In this document: in pieces, positions 52,492-61,443 of the stretch
Position numbering within the stretch: position 1 is the stretch's first letter
Layout of the letters: every line of letters starts with the position of its first letter
Source of the DNA: JBEEJZ01 sp041168905
GTDB taxonomy: Bacteria; Pseudomonadota; Gammaproteobacteria; Burkholderiales; Burkholderiaceae_C
Assembly (NCBI GenBank): GCA_041168905.1
Contig: JBEEJZ010000074.1
Span: 1 to 64,000, forward strand
Direction: 5' to 3'
DNA: 64,000 nucleotides
Position numbers and translations under genes: made by a program
The notes under the pieces: model-generated
Databases searched by the model: none
What the model saw: the letters and a program-made list of their open reading frames with translations, nothing else
Told to the model about the DNA's origin: nothing

Positions 52492-52740
52492 GTGGCGCTG
52501 ATCATCACCGACGAATGCATCAATTGCGATGTGTGTGAGCCCGAGTGCCCCAATGAGGCGATTTACATGGGGCAGGATATCTACGAAATAGACCCCCATA
52601 AATGCACTGAATGTGTGGGGCACTTTGACGAACCCCAGTGCGTGCAGGTGTGCCCAGTGGCCTGCATTCCAGTGAACCTCGCCTTTGTGGAAGACAAGGA
52701 AACGCTGTGGCAAAAATACCGGCGCCTGCAAGGCCAGTAG
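52492..52740 (+). CDS. YfhL-type 2[4Fe-4S] ferredoxin
   Basis: An 82-residue ferredoxin with two cluster motifs, CINCDVCEPECP and CTECVGHFDEPQCVQVCP, the second carrying the insertion typical of the YfhL/Allochromatium type. Electron partner unknown. GTG 52492 follows GAGGTG and matches the usual MALIITDEC start. Unlike the oxidoreductase at 7778, both motifs here keep all cysteines. Confidence 0.92.
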   Translation: MALIITDECINCDVCEPECPNEAIYMGQDIYEIDPHKCTECVGHFDEPQCVQVCPVACIPVNLAFVEDKETLWQKYRRLQGQ

Positions 52741-52791
52741 GACGGTGAAGCCTCCCTTGTACGGGCCGGCCGTCTGCTGGTAGTGTCTGTT

Positions 52792-53292
52792 TTAGTTGTC
52801 CCTGTTTTTTTGTTGCTTGGACGATGGTGGCGGCTTCACCGGTTTGGGCGGCTTGGGCGCTAGTGCGGTGAACTCTCCCGATTTGCGCGGCCTGAACAGT
52901 TTGGGTTTTTCGGCGCGGGGCGTCGTGTCAGCTTGCAGCACCGTGTTGATGCCATCACTGCGGGGCGTTGTGGGTGGGCTGGGAGGCGATGGTGCCCTCG
53001 GTGCGGTGGGCTTTCCTACTGGCTTCGCTGCCAGGTCTTTCTTTTCTTGAGCTTGTCGCTCACGCTGCATCTGCTCCGCCAGCTGGCTGGCCTGCGCGGT
53101 TTGCTTGTCCATTTGGCGCTTTTCCTGTGCGCTGCGAGCGTCTTGCACCTCCAGGGTCTCGGCGTTGGCGCAAGGCGTCTGGCTGTAGCTGTTGCCACAG
53201 CGGTAGACCTGTTGGGCCTGTGCACTCGCCGCACTCAGCCACACGCACGCGACGATGGCTGTGAAATACAAGATGCTTGGTGTTTGTTTCAT
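52792..53292 (-). CDS. DUF4124-like secreted proline-rich protein
   Basis: A 166-residue protein with a signal peptide (FTAIVACVWLSAASAQAQ) and the DUF4124-like motif QVYRCGNSYSQTPC. A charged glutamine-rich coiled segment and a low-complexity proline/lysine tail (ending KPPPSSKQQKNRDN) follow. Function unknown. ATG 53292 overlaps the pth stop by 4 bases, so it is likely translated with pth. Confidence 0.8.
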   Translation of the reverse strand: MKQTPSILYFTAIVACVWLSAASAQAQQVYRCGNSYSQTPCANAETLEVQDARSAQEKRQMDKQTAQASQLAEQMQRERQAQEKKDLAAKPVGKPTAPRAPSPPSPPTTPRSDGINTVLQADTTPRAEKPKLFRPRKSGEFTALAPKPPKPVKPPPSSKQQKNRDN

Positions 53293-53930
53293 GGCGTCCC
53301 TGGTGTCGTGTCCGTATTCTCGACTGAAGTTGGGGCCCGAGGCGGCTTGGGTCTGGGAGGCTTGCTGGTGTGGATGAGCAGCATGGCTTTGTCCATGCTG
53401 CCGTCCAGAAGGTGTGGCAAAGCCCTGACGGAGCGGTCGATAGCCTGGTCGATGGCGATGCGGTGATCCAGGGAAGGTTTTTTCAGGACCCAGTGCACGA
53501 CCTCCGATTTGACGCCCGGGTGCCCGACGCCGAGTTTGAGGCGCCAATATTGATCGGTGCCCAGTTGCGCATGAATATCACGCAGACCGTTGTGGCCAGC
53601 GTGGCTACCGCCCAGCTTGAGTTTGGCTTGACCAGGCTCCAGATCCAGTTCATCGTGCGCCACCAGAATTTCTTGCGGAGCGATCTTGAAAAACCGGGCA
53701 AGGGCGCCGACCGAACGCCCGGAAAGATTCATGAAGGTCTGCGGTTCTAACAGCCAGACGTTTTGCCCGTTGACACTGGTGCGTGCCACTAGCCCTTGGT
53801 AGGACTTGTCCATCACCAAGTTTGTGTTCAGTGCACGTGCAATTTGGTCGAGCCACCAGAAGCCAGCGTTGTGGCGTGTGTATTCATAGTCGGGACCCGG
53901 GTTGCCCAGTCCCACAAACAGCTTGATCAT
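53289..53930 (-). CDS. pth: Peptidyl-tRNA hydrolase
   Basis: Releases tRNA from peptidyl-tRNA dropped by ribosomes. The 213-residue protein has the N-terminal LFVGLGNPGPDYEYTRHNAGFW (with the catalytic His and Asn region), FMNLSGRSV and the GGSHAGHNGLRDI loop. The C terminus is extended by a proline-rich tail. Gene order rplY-pth is common. Confidence 0.96.
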   Translation of the reverse strand: MIKLFVGLGNPGPDYEYTRHNAGFWWLDQIARALNTNLVMDKSYQGLVARTSVNGQNVWLLEPQTFMNLSGRSVGALARFFKIAPQEILVAHDELDLEPGQAKLKLGGSHAGHNGLRDIHAQLGTDQYWRLKLGVGHPGVKSEVVHWVLKKPSLDHRIAIDQAIDRSVRALPHLLDGSMDKAMLLIHTSKPPRPKPPRAPTSVENTDTTPGTP

Positions 53931-53984
53931 CTCTGAATTATCCAGTGGCGGCTATCGCCCAAATGCTGCACCGAAATGTGTCAC

Positions 53985-54010
53985 CCATATGTGCCAACCA
54001 TATGTGCCAA
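53985..54010. repeat. Tandem 13-bp duplication upstream of pth
   Basis: CCATATGTGCCAA occurs twice in exact tandem in the gap between rplY and pth, just downstream of the rplY terminator on the minus strand. It could be a simple duplication or part of the pth leader; no function is evident. Confidence 0.5.
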
Positions 54011-54013
54011 AAC

Positions 54014-54039
54014 AAAAAGGCCCACCGAGGTGGGCCTTT
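54014..54039 (-). terminator. Intrinsic terminator after rplY
   Basis: On the minus strand AAAGGCCCACC and GGTGGGCCTTT form an 11-base inverted repeat (54016-54039) followed by a T-rich run (TTTTTGTTTT). It lies 36 bases after the rplY stop and before pth. Confidence 0.82.
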
Positions 54040-54074
54040 CGCGGCAGGGCGCTGAGCGCGCCTGGGCAGAAGAA

Positions 54075-54701
54075 TTACTTCTTACCCTTGCCTTTGGCGG
54101 CGCCCTTGGCGGGAGCAGCTTCTACGGGTGCAACTTCTTCCACAACCGGCGTCACCACCGACACGACCACGGGGTTTTCCTTGCCCTTGGTCACGGCAGT
54201 CACGCCCTTAGGCAGTTGAATGTCGCGAACGTGCAGGGACGTGCCCTTGACCAGACCCTTCAGGTCGACATTGATGAATTCGGGCAGGTCGGCTGGCAGG
54301 CAGGCGACTTCGATTTCGGTCAGCACGTGGGTGATCAGGCAGTGGTCGAGCTTGAAGGCTGCAGACTCTTCCTGGCCGCTGAAGTGCATGGGCACCTTCA
54401 TGTGCAGCTTGGTGTTGGCTTCCACGCGTTGGAAGTCAATGTGCAGGACAAGTTGCTTGTAGGGGTGCATCTGCACGTCACGCAGCAGAACCTTGCTTTC
54501 CTTGCCGGCAATTTCCATGTCGAGCACGGAGGCGTGGAAGGCTTCCTTCTTCAGGGCGTGCCACAGCGAGTTGTGGTCCAGCTCGATGAGCTGGGCTTCA
54601 CCGGTGCCACCGTAGACGATACCGGGCGTGCGACCGGTGATGCGGAGACGGCGGCTCGCACCCGTACCCTGCTTTGCGCGCTCAAAAGCGACGAATTTCA
54701 T
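54075..54701 (-). CDS. rplY: 50S ribosomal protein L25/general stress protein Ctc
   Basis: A 208-residue L25 of the long Ctc type. The N-terminal 5S rRNA-binding domain (MKFVAFERAKQGTGASRRLR, RTPGIVYGG) is followed by the beta-barrel domain (VLLRDVQMHPYKQLVLHIDF) and a lysine-rich tail (AKGAAKGKGKK). It lies between prs and pth, the usual order in proteobacteria. Confidence 0.96.
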   Translation of the reverse strand: MKFVAFERAKQGTGASRRLRITGRTPGIVYGGTGEAQLIELDHNSLWHALKKEAFHASVLDMEIAGKESKVLLRDVQMHPYKQLVLHIDFQRVEANTKLHMKVPMHFSGQEESAAFKLDHCLITHVLTEIEVACLPADLPEFINVDLKGLVKGTSLHVRDIQLPKGVTAVTKGKENPVVVSVVTPVVEEVAPVEAAPAKGAAKGKGKK

Positions 54702-54796
54702 AACTTACTCCTGAAAGAGTCCACCGCGACCAGTGCGACTCAGATTAAAAAAGACCTGCCGGCGCCATCAGCGCAGCAGGCCCACTTTTGTTCGGA

Positions 54797-55774
54797 TTAG
54801 ATCAACTTGTCCTGGTCCGAAAACAAACTCATGACCGACTCACCCTTGGCTATGCGCTGGATGGTTTCGGCAATCAAGGGGGCCACGTTCAGCTGGCGAA
54901 TCTTTTGGCAAGCTTGCGCAGACGCGCTCAGCGGAATGGTGTTGGTCACCACGACTTCATCCAGCGCATTGCCTTTGTTGATACGCTCGATGGCCGGGCC
55001 GGAGAAGATGGGGTGGGTGCAATAGGCATAAACCTTCTTTGCACCACGCTCTTTAAGTACCTCGGCGTCCTTCACCAAAGTACCTGCGGTGTCGATCATG
55101 TCATCCATGATGACGCAGTTGCGCCCCTCGATTTCGCCGATCACGTGCATCACTTCACTGACGTTGGCACGGGGGCGGCGTTTGTCGATGATGGCAAGAT
55201 CACAGCCGAGCTGCTTGGCCAATGCGCGGGCACGGACCACACCACCCACATCGGGGGACACAACGATCAGGTCTTCGTAGTTTTTCTGGCGCACATCGCC
55301 CAGCAAAACCGGCGAGGCGTAAATGTTGTCGACCGGAATGTCAAAAAAGCCCTGGATCTGGTCGGCGTGCAGGTCCATGGTGAGCACACGGGCAACACCC
55401 ACGGCTTGCAACATGTTGGCTACTACCTTAGCCGTGATGGGCACGCGAGACGAGCGAGGCCGACGGTCCTGGCGTGCGTAGCCGAAATACGGAATCACAG
55501 CGCTGATACGCTCTGCCGATGCCCGCTTGAGTGCATCGACCATGATCAACAACTCCATCAGGTTGTCGTTGGTTGGCGCGCAGGTGCTTTGAATGACAAA
55601 CACGTCGCGAGCGCGAACGTTCTGATTGATTTCTACAGTGACTTCACCGTCAGAAAACCGACCAACTGTGGCTGCACCAAGAGAGATATTGAGATGCTGG
55701 GCAATGTCCGAGGCCAACTGGGGATTGGCGTTGCCGGTAAAAACCATGAAATCAGGGGAGGGTGCTACCTGCAT
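54797..55774 (-). CDS. prs: Ribose-phosphate pyrophosphokinase
   Basis: Makes PRPP from ribose 5-phosphate and ATP for nucleotide, histidine and tryptophan synthesis. The 325-residue protein shows FTGNANPQLASDIA, the ATP-site PYFGYARQDRRP, metal-binding DLHADQIQGFFDIPVDN and the PRPP loop VIMDDMIDTAGT. tRNA-Gln lies directly upstream in the same direction. Confidence 0.97.
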   Translation of the reverse strand: MQVAPSPDFMVFTGNANPQLASDIAQHLNISLGAATVGRFSDGEVTVEINQNVRARDVFVIQSTCAPTNDNLMELLIMVDALKRASAERISAVIPYFGYARQDRRPRSSRVPITAKVVANMLQAVGVARVLTMDLHADQIQGFFDIPVDNIYASPVLLGDVRQKNYEDLIVVSPDVGGVVRARALAKQLGCDLAIIDKRRPRANVSEVMHVIGEIEGRNCVIMDDMIDTAGTLVKDAEVLKERGAKKVYAYCTHPIFSGPAIERINKGNALDEVVVTNTIPLSASAQACQKIRQLNVAPLIAETIQRIAKGESVMSLFSDQDKLI

Positions 55775-55849
55775 GTGAATTCCAGCAATTGATAAGTGTT
55801 TGCGCCTGCATTTGTCAAGATCTGAAAATTCAGTTTTGACTCAGCAATT

Positions 55850-55926
55850 TGGCAGGGGAGGAAGGATTCGAACCTTCGCATGCTGGAATCAAAATCCAGT
55901 GCCTTAACCAACTTGGCGACTCCCCT
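55850..55926 (-). tRNA. tRNA-Gln (anticodon UUG)
   Basis: On the minus strand the acceptor stem AGGGGAG pairs with CTCCCCT. The anticodon stem CTGGA/TCCAG carries the loop TTTTGAT with anticodon TTG, and the T arm is GAAGG-TTCGAAT-CCTTC. Discriminator G and an encoded CCA (55850-55852) complete it. It reads CAA codons and lies between ispE and prs. Confidence 0.95.
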
Positions 55927-55970
55927 ACACGGGTCGATAGCAATTTGCTGTCAACCGATATACCACCGCA

Positions 55971-56804
55971 TCAAGCCCATCCCGCCAAAGGATGAGCCTC
56001 CAGAGTACGACACTTGCGAACTGCATAGCCCAAAGGGGCTGTAGGCAGATGAACATCATGGCGCATCTGAGCAAACACCGCGCTACCCGAACCTGTCATT
56101 CGGCCCTGCAATCCCAATGTCGAAAGCCAATCGATAGCTTCTTTGACGCTTGGGCACAAGGCTTCAGCTACAGGCTGCAAGTCGTTTCGGCCAAAGCCGC
56201 TGGTGTTTGCAGCGAAGTCCGTCATTATAGACAGCTCTGAATCGCGTTTGAGAGATGGACTCGAGAAAATTTTTCGCGTGTCGAGTCCTTCTGGTGGTTT
56301 TGCCACCAGAAAGTGCATGGGCGACAGCTCCAGTGGGCTGACCTTTTCCCCTATGCCCTCCACCCAGGCGTGCTGGCCCAGCAAAAAAAAGGGCACATCA
56401 GCACCCAGGCGTAAGCCTATGTTCGACAACTGGCTGCGTGTGTATCCCAGATTCCAGAGCTGATTCAGCGCTAGCAAGGTTGTGGCGGCATCCGATGATC
56501 CTCCCCCCATGCCCGCCTGGGCCGGAACGCGTTTGTCTATGCCGATGTGCACGCCGTGGTGAGTACCACTGTCCGCCTGGAGTGCGCGTGCTGCCCGCAC
56601 CACCAGGTCGTCCGCAGGCAATGGGGTGCTAAGGTCCTCTCGGCTGATCTGGCCATGCTGGCGCAGCTCAAAGTGCAGGGTGTCGCACCAGTCAATCAAG
56701 ACGAAGGCAGATTGCAGCAGGTGATAGCCGTCGGGACGCTGACCTACGATGTGCAAAAACAGATTGAGTTTGGCCGGCGCCGGGACGTCAAGGATCGCTT
56801 TCAT
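55971..56804 (-). CDS. ispE: 4-(cytidine 5'-diphospho)-2-C-methyl-D-erythritol kinase
   Basis: GHMP-family kinase (277 residues) of the MEP isoprenoid pathway. Visible are PAPAKLNLFLHIVGQRPDGYH, the ATP-binding glycine-rich VPAQAGMGGGSSDAATTL, and the C-terminal GRMTGSGSAVFA. It follows lolB on the same strand, a standard order. Confidence 0.96.
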   Translation of the reverse strand: MKAILDVPAPAKLNLFLHIVGQRPDGYHLLQSAFVLIDWCDTLHFELRQHGQISREDLSTPLPADDLVVRAARALQADSGTHHGVHIGIDKRVPAQAGMGGGSSDAATTLLALNQLWNLGYTRSQLSNIGLRLGADVPFFLLGQHAWVEGIGEKVSPLELSPMHFLVAKPPEGLDTRKIFSSPSLKRDSELSIMTDFAANTSGFGRNDLQPVAEALCPSVKEAIDWLSTLGLQGRMTGSGSAVFAQMRHDVHLPTAPLGYAVRKCRTLEAHPLAGWA

Positions 56805-56837
56805 GACGGGCGATTATCTTTCTTGCAACTGGTGTGC

Positions 56838-57377
56838 TCAGCGTTCCAGCGCTACGCGCAGTTCGACGACCGGCTCAGGGCTGGAGCGCCGGGCCGTCAG
56901 CCGGCCCTCAGGCCACGCCTGCAGATCGGCTTGCCAGCCTGGCGCGGACGCTGCCTCGCCGGCCAGCCAAGCAAACAAGGCTGACAACGGCAACTCAGTC
57001 CCTACCGTTTTGACCAGCAAGGCCTGCAGGTTGTCAAACTGTTGTGTCTGTCCCTGGCTTTGGAGTTCGGCTAGCTCGGGGGACCAACGCAGGGAAGCGG
57101 CCGTGCTGCCCAGCGGGGTCAAAAAGGTCAGGCTGCCTGCACGGGCGTCGCCGCGCAGTTCAAACGAGGCACTGCTGGACTGTACGGGCTCAGACAGAAT
57201 CTTGATGGCCAGACGCCCTTGCCATAGTCTGAGGTCTTGAGCCGGTGGGCTTAACGGCTTCTGGGCGCAAGCGCTCAGCAAAAACGCCATGATCATTGCA
57301 GTGATGATGGTGGCCCATCTCAGTGGTATCTGCACCCGCATCGAGTGCCAATGATCGAATCGTGAAGCCACCGTCAC
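56838..57377 (-). CDS. lolB: Outer-membrane lipoprotein receptor LolB
   Basis: Receives lipoproteins from LolA and inserts them in the outer membrane. The 179-residue protein has a lipoprotein signal with lipobox LLSAC, then the beta-barrel-like domain with WQGRLAIKI and SFELRGDARAGSLTFLTPLGS. GTG 57377 overlaps the stop of the upstream TPR gene (GTGA); ATG 57341 is an alternative giving a shorter signal peptide. It precedes ispE. Confidence 0.88.
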   Translation of the reverse strand: MTVASRFDHWHSMRVQIPLRWATIITAMIMAFLLSACAQKPLSPPAQDLRLWQGRLAIKILSEPVQSSSASFELRGDARAGSLTFLTPLGSTAASLRWSPELAELQSQGQTQQFDNLQALLVKTVGTELPLSALFAWLAGEAASAPGWQADLQAWPEGRLTARRSSPEPVVELRVALER

Positions 57378-59143
57378 AGAGACGCGCCCAGCCGCTTCAG
57401 GGTTTCCAGCAGGGTGTCGTTCTCAGGTGCCAGCTGCTGCGCTTCACGCCAAATCGCCACGGCGGCTTCTCGCCGGCCCATGTGCCATAGCACCTCACCC
57501 AGATGGGCGCCAATTTCCGCATCCCGTTTGGCATCAAAAGCGCCTTGAAGAATGCGCTGTGCCTCGGCCAGATTGCCGCTGCGAAACTCCACCCAGCCCA
57601 GGCTATCAACAATGTAAGGGTCGCGGGGCGCAAAGGTCAGGGCCTTCAGGATCAGTTCCTTGGCCTCCGGCAAACGCAAGCCACGGTCAGCCAACGAGTA
57701 GCCCAAGGCGTTGTAGGCTTGCGCCGATTGGGGCTTGAGTTCGATGACCCGACGCAACAGCGCCTCCATGCCGGTCAGGTCTCCCAGCTTCTCTGCCAAC
57801 ATGGCCTGGTCGTACAGGAGTTCACTGTCTTGTGGGTTGCTCGCAACCGCAGACTGGAGCAGTGCGTGGGCGTCCGCATAGAGTTTGTTGTCCCGCAGAA
57901 GCTGGGTTTCGGCCATCAACTTCAGCCTGGCGTCGCTGTCGTTTCTTTCCGGTAGGTTGCGTAAGAGTTGCCGGGCTTCGTCGATGCGACCCTGGCGCGC
58001 CAGGATGGAGGCTCTGCGGCTTTGCGCAGCAACAAGTGCTTCCGCGTTGTCCACCTTGGACAGCCAGGTCTGGGCTTGTGCCAGGTTACCGTTTTGCTCG
58101 GCCACTTCAGCCAGTGCCAGATAAGCTTGCGCCAGCCCGGCTTCGTTGTCGGTGTTAGCCGCTTTGCCGTTTTCATCGGCGACCAGGTGCACATAACGTT
58201 TCAATGCCGCTTCTGCCTGCACGCGGTCGCGGTTTTGCAAGGCCAGCGTGCCGACGATCAGCCAGGCCTGCGCCTGCTCGGGCTCAGCTTGCGTGAGGAT
58301 GCGCGCCTGCGTGGCCGCCTCTTCGTAGCGCTGCGCACCCATCAGCACGCGGGCGTAGGCGAGCCTGACCGCAGCCGACGGCTTGGCCCCGTCCAACTGC
58401 TTGCGAACCAGGACCTCGGAGGGCACAGGCACTGCGTTCATCAGCATCAGGGCCAGCATGGCGGGGCTTTCGGCCTGCGGATTCACGGCTTGCCCCGCGC
58501 GAGCCGCAGCCAGCGCGCCCTCCACGTCCCCTGCATCGAGCCGCATGCGGCCTATGCTGGTCCAAGCTGAGGGAGCATTGGGAAGGTTGCTTATGTGATC
58601 GGCCAATGCCTGTTCCACCACCATGGCTGCTTTTTTCTTGTTGCTCACGCGGCTGAAAAGGCGCGGCAGAGCTGTGATGGCCTCGGCCTGCTCAGCCGGG
58701 CTGACCAAGGCAATGTCACGCTTGATGGGCTCCACCGCTTCGCTAAGCCGGTTCATGCCCAGGAGAATTTGCAGCAGGTAGCGGTTTGCTTCGCGCGAAG
58801 TAGGGGCAGCTGTGCGCCAGGCGCGCGCTGCCTGTAAGGCCGCTTCTCCTGACCGGGCCTGCAGGGCGACCTCAACGGCGCGTTGGTAGATGGTCACATC
58901 ACCCGTTTTACGGGCAACATCCATCAGAAAAGGGTAAGCGGCAGCGGGTTCGCCACCCTGGGCGCGCAACTCTGCAGCCAGTAGCAGGTAAAACAACTCC
59001 CCGTCGAGCCGAGAGTTCGATATGGCGGGAACAGCGACCTTTGCTTGTCCAGCCTCGCTGGCTTTGTTGGACGCGGGTGCCGCCGCTGCGTGCAGCGTGC
59101 AGGCTGACAGGGTCAAGAGTGCCAGAGGCTTCAGTAAAAACAT
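57374..59143 (-). CDS. Tetratricopeptide repeat protein
   Basis: A 589-residue exported TPR protein with a signal peptide (PLALLTLSACTLHAAAA) and many TPR-like helical pairs, the clearest near the C terminus (PQSAQAYNALGYSLADRGLRLPEA and PYIVDSLGWVEFRSGNLAEA). It is commonly found upstream of lolB in betaproteobacteria; function is unknown, perhaps in cell-envelope assembly. ATG 59143 is chosen over TTG 59161. Confidence 0.87.
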   Translation of the reverse strand: MFLLKPLALLTLSACTLHAAAAPASNKASEAGQAKVAVPAISNSRLDGELFYLLLAAELRAQGGEPAAAYPFLMDVARKTGDVTIYQRAVEVALQARSGEAALQAARAWRTAAPTSREANRYLLQILLGMNRLSEAVEPIKRDIALVSPAEQAEAITALPRLFSRVSNKKKAAMVVEQALADHISNLPNAPSAWTSIGRMRLDAGDVEGALAAARAGQAVNPQAESPAMLALMLMNAVPVPSEVLVRKQLDGAKPSAAVRLAYARVLMGAQRYEEAATQARILTQAEPEQAQAWLIVGTLALQNRDRVQAEAALKRYVHLVADENGKAANTDNEAGLAQAYLALAEVAEQNGNLAQAQTWLSKVDNAEALVAAQSRRASILARQGRIDEARQLLRNLPERNDSDARLKLMAETQLLRDNKLYADAHALLQSAVASNPQDSELLYDQAMLAEKLGDLTGMEALLRRVIELKPQSAQAYNALGYSLADRGLRLPEAKELILKALTFAPRDPYIVDSLGWVEFRSGNLAEAQRILQGAFDAKRDAEIGAHLGEVLWHMGRREAAVAIWREAQQLAPENDTLLETLKRLGASL

Positions 59144-59277
59144 CAAACCATAATAATCCAAGGTCGCCTGTGGCGATGGGTCTCCATTCGGCTTACCCTG
59201 CCACGGACAAGCCTTTGCGTTTGTGCACTGCAGGGCTGAAGGGCTGCGCCTCGTTATTCACCGAAACCTCAACTGAT

Positions 59278-60093
59278 ATGCCTGAATTACCCGAAGTTGA
59301 AGTCACCCGCCTGAGCTTTGCGCAGCGCATTGCTGGAGCCACCGTGTTGGCTGCGCACCTAGGCAAGCCCCTGCGCTGGCCTCTAGGAGTGGAACCGGCC
59401 ACCTTGACAGGCTCCCGTGTGTTGGGCGTGCGCCGACGCGGCAAGTATTTGTTGCTGGATCTGGACCGTGGACTGCTGCTCATCCACCTGGGCATGTCGG
59501 GCAGCCTCAGTTTTGCGGTGGAACTGCCGCTGCCTGGCGTGCATGATCACTTTGAACTTCAGACCACTCAGGGCACCCTGCGCTTGCACGACCCCCGCCG
59601 GTTTGGGGCTGTGGTGTTTGCGGCCCATGAACAGTCGCCTGCGGCTCAAAAGTTGCTGGGCAAGCTGGGCGTGGAGCCTTTAGGCGAACAATTCGATCTG
59701 GCCGGCTTTGCCGCAGGACTCAAGCGGCACAAGGCGGCGATCAAACAGGTCTTGCTGGCGGGCGAGGTGGTTGTGGGTGTGGGCAATATTTATGCATCAG
59801 AGGCGTTGTTCATGGCGGGGATACGACCCACGACCAGCTCGGCTCGCCTGGGCAGCGCCCGGGTCGCTCGTTTGCACGCCAGTGTGCGTGAGGTGCTTAC
59901 GCGTGCGGTGGAGGTCGGAGGCAGCACGCTGCGCGATTTTTCAAATGCTCAGGGGCAGAACGGTTACTTCCAGCTCCAGGCACAGGTCTATGGTCGCGAA
60001 GGCCAGCCCTGCCGGGTGTGCGCCACGCCGATCAAGGCCCTGCGCCAGGGACAGCGGTCCACTTTCTTCTGCCCGATGTGCCAAAAAAGATGA
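59278..60093 (+). CDS. mutM: Formamidopyrimidine-DNA glycosylase MutM/Fpg
   Basis: Removes 8-oxoguanine and formamidopyrimidines opposite C. The 271-residue protein starts with MPELPEVE, whose Pro2 is the catalytic nucleophile. It has the HLGMSGSL loop, VGVGNIYASEALF and a C-terminal zinc finger CRVC...CPMC. ATG 59278 is fixed by that start. It overlaps mutY by 4 bases, so the two parts of the oxidised-guanine repair system are coupled. Confidence 0.97.
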   Translation: MPELPEVEVTRLSFAQRIAGATVLAAHLGKPLRWPLGVEPATLTGSRVLGVRRRGKYLLLDLDRGLLLIHLGMSGSLSFAVELPLPGVHDHFELQTTQGTLRLHDPRRFGAVVFAAHEQSPAAQKLLGKLGVEPLGEQFDLAGFAAGLKRHKAAIKQVLLAGEVVVGVGNIYASEALFMAGIRPTTSSARLGSARVARLHASVREVLTRAVEVGGSTLRDFSNAQGQNGYFQLQAQVYGREGQPCRVCATPIKALRQGQRSTFFCPMCQKR

Positions 60094-61148
60094 GTGGCAT
60101 GCCTACCCCGACTCAGCTCGATACCGAATGGCCTGTTCGTGTGGTGGCTTGGCAAACCACGCATGGCCGCCATGATTTGCCTTGGCAGAACACACGCGAC
60201 CCTTACCGGGTGTGGCTGTCAGAAATCATGCTGCAGCAAACCCAGGTCGCCACGGTGCTCGATTACTACGCACGCTTTTTGGCACGCTTTCCCGATGTGC
60301 GCGCCCTTGCGGCAGCCAGTCAGGACGATGTTTTGGGCCTGTGGAGTGGCCTGGGGTACTACAGCCGCGCGCGCAATCTGCACCGCTGCGCGCAGCAGGT
60401 GGTGTCAGAACACGACGGCGTTTTCCCCCATACAGCTGAACAATTGAAGACGCTGCCCGGCATTGGGCCCAGCACAGCGGCTGCGGTAGCCTCGCTCTGT
60501 TTTGGTGAGCGTGCGGCCATCCTCGATGGCAACGTCAAGCGGGTACTGACGCGGGTTCTGGGCGTGGACGATGACCTGTCGGTGCTTTCCAACGAGCGGG
60601 CACTGCTGGCTCAGGCCGTGCGCTTGTTGCCGACGCAGGACCTGTACCACGCCATGCCACGTTACACACAGGGGGTGATGGACCTGGGTGCAACGGTCTG
60701 CACCCCTCGACAGCCTAATTGCATGCTCTGCCCAGTGCAGGATTTGTGTGTGGCCCGAGCGCAGGGCCAGCCCGAGCGCTATCCCGTCAAGACCAAAAAG
60801 CTCAAGCGCACGGCCCTCTCGCTCTGGTTGTTACATGCCCAGGACAGCGAGGGTGGCGTGTGGCTGTCGCAGCGGCCGGTGCCCGGCGTGTGGGCCGGCC
60901 TGCATTGTCTGCCCCTGTTTGAAAGTCGAGCCGCCCTGGTAGACGCGGTGCCGGCAGCCTGGCGCGATGACCTGATGGATCAGCCGGCTTTTGTCCATGT
61001 GTTGACCCACAAGGACTTGCATCTGCATGTGGTGCGCCTGACGCTGCCGCCCGGGGAAGTCCACTTGCAATTGCCCGGCACCCGAGTGGCTAAAAACGCC
61101 TGGCCAGCCCTGGGCTTGCCCGCGCCCGTGCGCAAGTTGCTCGCCTGA
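60090..61148 (+). CDS. mutY: A/G-specific adenine glycosylase MutY
   Basis: Removes adenine mispaired with 8-oxoguanine. The 352-residue protein shows the helix-hairpin-helix LKTLPGIGPSTAAAVASL, the catalytic Asp in AILDGNVKRVL, the 4Fe-4S ligands C-x6-C-x2-C-x5-C (CTPRQPNCMLCPVQDLC) and a C-terminal NUDIX-like domain. ATG 60090 overlaps the mutM stop (ATGA). Confidence 0.96.
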   Translation: MSGMPTPTQLDTEWPVRVVAWQTTHGRHDLPWQNTRDPYRVWLSEIMLQQTQVATVLDYYARFLARFPDVRALAAASQDDVLGLWSGLGYYSRARNLHRCAQQVVSEHDGVFPHTAEQLKTLPGIGPSTAAAVASLCFGERAAILDGNVKRVLTRVLGVDDDLSVLSNERALLAQAVRLLPTQDLYHAMPRYTQGVMDLGATVCTPRQPNCMLCPVQDLCVARAQGQPERYPVKTKKLKRTALSLWLLHAQDSEGGVWLSQRPVPGVWAGLHCLPLFESRAALVDAVPAAWRDDLMDQPAFVHVLTHKDLHLHVVRLTLPPGEVHLQLPGTRVAKNAWPALGLPAPVRKLLA

Positions 61149-61443
61149 GTTCCTCGATGATGGGCTGCCCTGCGTCTGTTTGATGCGGCGCAATATGTTG
61201 TTTGGCCGTCGTCTTCAGCATCGCTAGGTGGCATATGCCGCCGTATGTAACTTGATGCGAGACACGATGAACCCAACATTCACGCTTGACAGGGACATGT
61301 CCGCCGCTGCGGCGGACCGTGACGATGTGCTGGTCTGCACCCTGAAACAACTGGCCCAGGGTGGGAGCCGAGGCCATGGTGGAGTTCGTCAGCGTGGCTG
61401 GTTTGCCGGCATGCGGCAGGCCGTTTTGGCCTGAGTCCCGAAG
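61149..61443. other. Gap between mutY and the ribonucleotide reductase gene
   Basis: No recognised gene or RNA element. A short plus-strand frame starting at ATG 61267 (beginning MNPTFTLDRD) runs to 61434, but it has no similarity I recognise and may be noncoding. I looked for a cobalamin riboswitch, which would be sensible before a B12-dependent enzyme, and saw no B12-box sequence. Confidence 0.4.

Noticed and set aside
61149..61443. Possible cobalamin riboswitch before the B12-dependent reductase
   Set aside because: No B12-box sequence or supporting helices could be seen.
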